DNA of 6,241 bases from an uncultured bacterium. Its GTDB lineage: Bacteria; Verrucomicrobiota; Kiritimatiellia; RFP12; UBA1067. Numbering within the stretch: the first letter of the stretch is position 1; each line of letters starts with the position of its first letter. A model generated the notes under the pieces. That model had not been told where the DNA came from. It saw nothing but the letters and a program-made list of their open reading frames with translations, and ran no database searches. Below are positions 6,101 through 6,241 of the stretch, piece by piece. The stretch spans positions 1-6,241 of the forward strand of contig CACZAK010000250.1 of NCBI GenBank assembly GCA_902779075.1. The letters run 5' to 3'. Both the position numbers and the translations under genes were made by a program.

Positions 6101-6241
6101 TCATGCCACCGTCGGCTGGAGCTTCTTGACCTGGGCGAGCGAAAGGCCGGTGTATCTTGCAATGTCCTTCAATGCAAGAATACCGTCCTTCAGCATCCGC
6201 TTAGCCATCGCTAGCATGGTCTCACGTTTGCCCTCGCGCTT
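6101..6241 (-). CDS. Rpn family recombination-promoting nuclease / PD-(D/E)XK nuclease family transposase, C-terminal tail only
   Basis: The frame is open from the right edge to a TGA at 6103-6101, giving the last 46 residues of a protein. It opens with the charged run KREGKRE and continues as a helix (TMLAMAKRMLKDG), then a small helix-turn-helix-like unit (IARYTGLSLAQVKKL). Rpn/PD-(D/E)XK 'transposase' proteins characteristically end with repeated E-G-R/K-E units followed by a 'mL..G...e.IA..TGLs.eei..L' tail, which this matches well. The nuclease domain lies outside the window, so activity and intactness cannot be judged. Rpn proteins are linked to RecA-independent DNA transfer. The gene ends 202 bases before the 770-residue gene in the same orientation and is probably not functionally connected to it. 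Confidence 0.75.
   Translation of the reverse strand, partial: KREGKRETMLAMAKRMLKDGILALKDIARYTGLSLAQVKKLQPTVA

Noticed and set aside
1..6241. CRISPR arrays, tRNA genes or insertion sequence ends
   Set aside because: I saw no regularly spaced direct repeats, no cloverleaf-like sequence and no transposase flanked by terminal inverted repeats.

Overview
The window looks like a chromosomal segment from a moderately GC-rich Gram-negative bacterium. My best guess is the PVC group (Kiritimatiellota, Lentisphaerota or Verrucomicrobiota), probably from a gut or rumen. That is an inference from protein style: large secreted proteins of no known family, a secretin-N/STN-like segment of a kind I associate with PVC proteins, and an Rpn-type nuclease tail. 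There is no rRNA or other marker gene to settle it. No tRNA, rRNA, CRISPR array or insertion sequence is visible.

Every convincing gene is on the minus strand, so the window reads from right to left. At the right edge (6101-6241) is the C-terminal tail of an Rpn/PD-(D/E)XK nuclease family protein. A 202-base gap follows; it holds a bipartite inverted repeat and ends in a Shine-Dalgarno leader. Then come a 770-residue secreted protein (3586-5898), a 312-residue protein with one membrane segment (2651-3589), a 364-residue radical SAM/SPASM enzyme (1582-2676), a 451-residue protein with three membrane helices and a duplicated C-terminal module (170-1525), and the first 55 codons of another gene running off the left edge (1-165).

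The first three genes of the cluster are tightly coupled. The 770-residue gene and the 312-residue gene share an ATGA stop/start, and the 312-residue gene overlaps the radical SAM gene by 26 bases. The 451-residue gene starts 56 bases later and is followed after 4 bases by the partial gene, so all five could form one transcript. A 51-base leader containing the ribosome binding site and ATG is repeated at 45 of 51 positions in front of both the 770-residue and the 451-residue genes, which suggests these were joined as modules.

The most interesting content is the pair formed by the 312-residue protein and the radical SAM/SPASM enzyme. The enzyme has the complete cysteine pattern of SPASM peptide/protein maturases. 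The protein encoded immediately upstream has an N-terminal Tyr/Pro motif block, one hydrophobic segment and a central Gly-Phe-Gly-Cys-Val block, and is a good candidate for the enzyme's substrate or partner. With a secreted protein and a membrane protein on either side, this may be an envelope-directed protein modification system. Its function is inferred from context and is not shown by the sequence.
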